A stretch of DNA of 33,977 bases, from contig CBFHXS010000016.1 in the NCBI GenBank assembly GCA_965659845.1, positions 1 through 33,977 on the forward strand. Direction: 5' to 3'. This DNA comes from Brumimicrobium sp965659845 (GTDB taxonomy: Bacteria; Bacteroidota; Bacteroidia; Flavobacteriales_D; Crocinitomicaceae). Below, piece after piece: positions 32,925-33,977 of the stretch. How positions within the stretch are numbered: position 1 is the stretch's first letter; every line of letters begins with the position of its first letter. The notes under the pieces are model-generated. The model saw nothing but the letters and a program-made list of their open reading frames with translations, was not told the DNA's origin and made no database searches. A program made the position numbers and the translations under genes.

Positions 32925-33977
32925 CTAAAAATAATTAATAGGATTTGTATTCACCTTACTTAAATGGAACGCAAAGTTAATAAAATTTTTCTTCAAAATA
33001 CCAAGAAGTAAGTTTGGTGTGAATTGTTCGCTTTCGTAATGGCCGATATCGGCGATAATAATGTCATCTTCTGCATCAAAGAATTCGTGATACTTGAAAT
33101 CTCCAGTTATGTATATGTCTGCTTTTTTGCCTTTTGCTTCATTCAATAGGAAGCTTCCAGCCCCACCGCAATACGCAACAGTTTTTATTTCTTTTTTAAT
33201 CAGCGGTGTATGACGAATTACCTTACAATTAAATTCCTTCTTTACATCATTAAGAAATGCCTCGGTTCCTTTGGGGTTTTCTAGCTCTCCAATCATTCCA
33301 GCCCCTTCATAATGATTTTGATTCTCTAATGGAATAATATCATGAGCAACCTCTTCATAAGGGTGAGCTTCGGTCATTGCTGAAAGCACCTGACCAAGTT
33401 TATGTGCGGAAACGATCACTTCAATTTTATGCTCTTCTACCTTTTCTCTTTTTCCATGTTCACCAATTGTAGGATTGCTGTTCTTGTTTGGTTTGAACCC
33501 TCCAGTTCCTTCTGTCTCAAAGCTGCACTCATCGTAATCTCCTATATTTCCTGCGCCTGCCTTAAATAGAGCTTGTGAAACTTCTTTTGTGTTTTCCGTA
33601 GGACAGAATACAACTAGTTTTTTTAGCTTGTTCTGAACAGGAGAAAGAATGCTGAAGTTTTTCAATCCTAATCGATTTCCAATTTCACGATTCACACCAA
33701 AACGATAATTGTCTAAATTCGTATGAATCGCATAAATCGCAATGTCATTTTTAATCGCTTTGATTACAGTTCGCTCTACATAGTTCTTACCATTTAGTTT
33801 TTTGAGCCCTTTGAATACAATAGGATGGTGAGCAATAATGAGATTTACTCCTTTCTCTATGGCTTCATCAACGATTTCTTCTGTACAGTCCAAAGAAAGT
33901 AAAACACCATTTACTAAATCATTTGGGTTGCCGACAATAAGTCCAGAATTATCGTAAGATTCCTGACTTGAAATTGG
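32925..33977 (-). CDS. Nif3-like dinuclear metal-centre protein, 5' end outside window
   Basis: A hexameric metal-binding protein of the Nif3/YqfO family; its exact reaction is unsettled (GTP cyclohydrolase-I-like and structural roles have been proposed). The frame is open to the window edge and reads P-I-S-S-Q-E-S-Y-D-N-S-G-L-I-V-G before L-D-C-T-E-E, so the true start is upstream and only about 15-20 residues are missing. Metal ligands are visible: the H-H of I-I-A-H-H-P and the C-terminal G-H-Y-E-S-E, and the family ending N-T-N-P-I. A CutA/PII-like insertion (about 135-235 of the visible part) marks the long YqfO subtype. It is the first gene of the operon with the zinc-ribbon gene. Confidence 0.93.
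   Translation of the reverse strand, partial: PISSQESYDNSGLIVGNPNDLVNGVLLSLDCTEEIVDEAIEKGVNLIIAHHPIVFKGLKKLNGKNYVERTVIKAIKNDIAIYAIHTNLDNYRFGVNREIGNRLGLKNFSILSPVQNKLKKLVVFCPTENTKEVSQALFKAGAGNIGDYDECSFETEGTGGFKPNKNSNPTIGEHGKREKVEEHKIEVIVSAHKLGQVLSAMTEAHPYEEVAHDIIPLENQNHYEGAGMIGELENPKGTEAFLNDVKKEFNCKVIRHTPLIKKEIKTVAYCGGAGSFLLNEAKGKKADIYITGDFKYHEFFDAEDDIIIADIGHYESEQFTPNLLLGILKKNFINFAFHLSKVNTNPINYF

Noticed and set aside
1..33977. CRISPR arrays, tRNAs, rRNAs, insertion sequences, prophage or defence islands
   Set aside because: No regularly spaced repeats, tRNA-like cloverleafs, transposase or phage proteins, or defence enzymes were seen.

Overview
The window is a chromosomal segment of a Bacteroidota bacterium, most likely a marine or aquatic member of the Flavobacteriales. 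The evidence is: AT-rich DNA; two predicted type IX secretion (T9SS) type A cargo proteins and one large type B cargo with SprB-like repeats and a CHU_C tail; DUF4836, GIN/DUF2807 and putative-porin families that are typical of the phylum; a MutS2 without an Smr tail; and Bacteroidota-type promoters (TTG/TTTG about 20 bases before TAnnTTTG) in front of many genes. No species is assigned. I see no tRNA, rRNA, CRISPR array, insertion sequence or prophage.

Layout. 1-5.8 kb: the end of pnp converges with fabD over a shared terminator, followed by a T9SS cargo gene and a small membrane protein gene. 5.8-9.6 kb: mutS2-like, cmk and a lytic transglycosylase on the plus strand. 9.6-13.9 kb, minus strand: an EI24/CysZ-like membrane protein with an unlisted 54-residue membrane protein just upstream, and a 1069-residue propeller/Y_Y_Y/PP2C signalling protein. 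14.0-15.4 kb: a MazG-like pyrophosphohydrolase and a NUDIX hydrolase, tail to tail with a conserved hypothetical. 15.6-19.3 kb: a DUF4836 lipoprotein, a 476-bp gap that appears to encode a structured RNA, and a putative porin. 19.3-21.6 kb: an MMPL/RND exporter. 21.7-25.5 kb: a second T9SS type A cargo converging with a TonB-dependent receptor. 25.6-28.5 kb: mazG, then (plus strand) a PagL-like lipid A deacylase overlapping a GIN lipoprotein, and a 64-residue Cys-rich membrane protein. 28.7-32.1 kb: the large T9SS type B adhesin. 32.2 kb to the end: a coiled-coil zinc-ribbon protein and a partial Nif3-family protein.

Functionally this is mostly housekeeping (RNA turnover, fatty-acid initiation, CMP kinase, nucleotide-pool cleansing) mixed with envelope and surface functions (porin, TonB receptor, lipid A remodelling, lipoproteins, secreted adhesins). 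No defence island or biosynthetic cluster is visible. The best candidate for something undescribed is the structured RNA at about 17,266-17,503: a 9-bp closing stem, a long 13-bp arm, a side hairpin and a terminal T-run, resembling 6S RNA in layout but not identifiable by eye. A second theme is that several canonical -7 boxes end only 4-8 bases before the start codon, which suggests leaderless or near-leaderless mRNAs.
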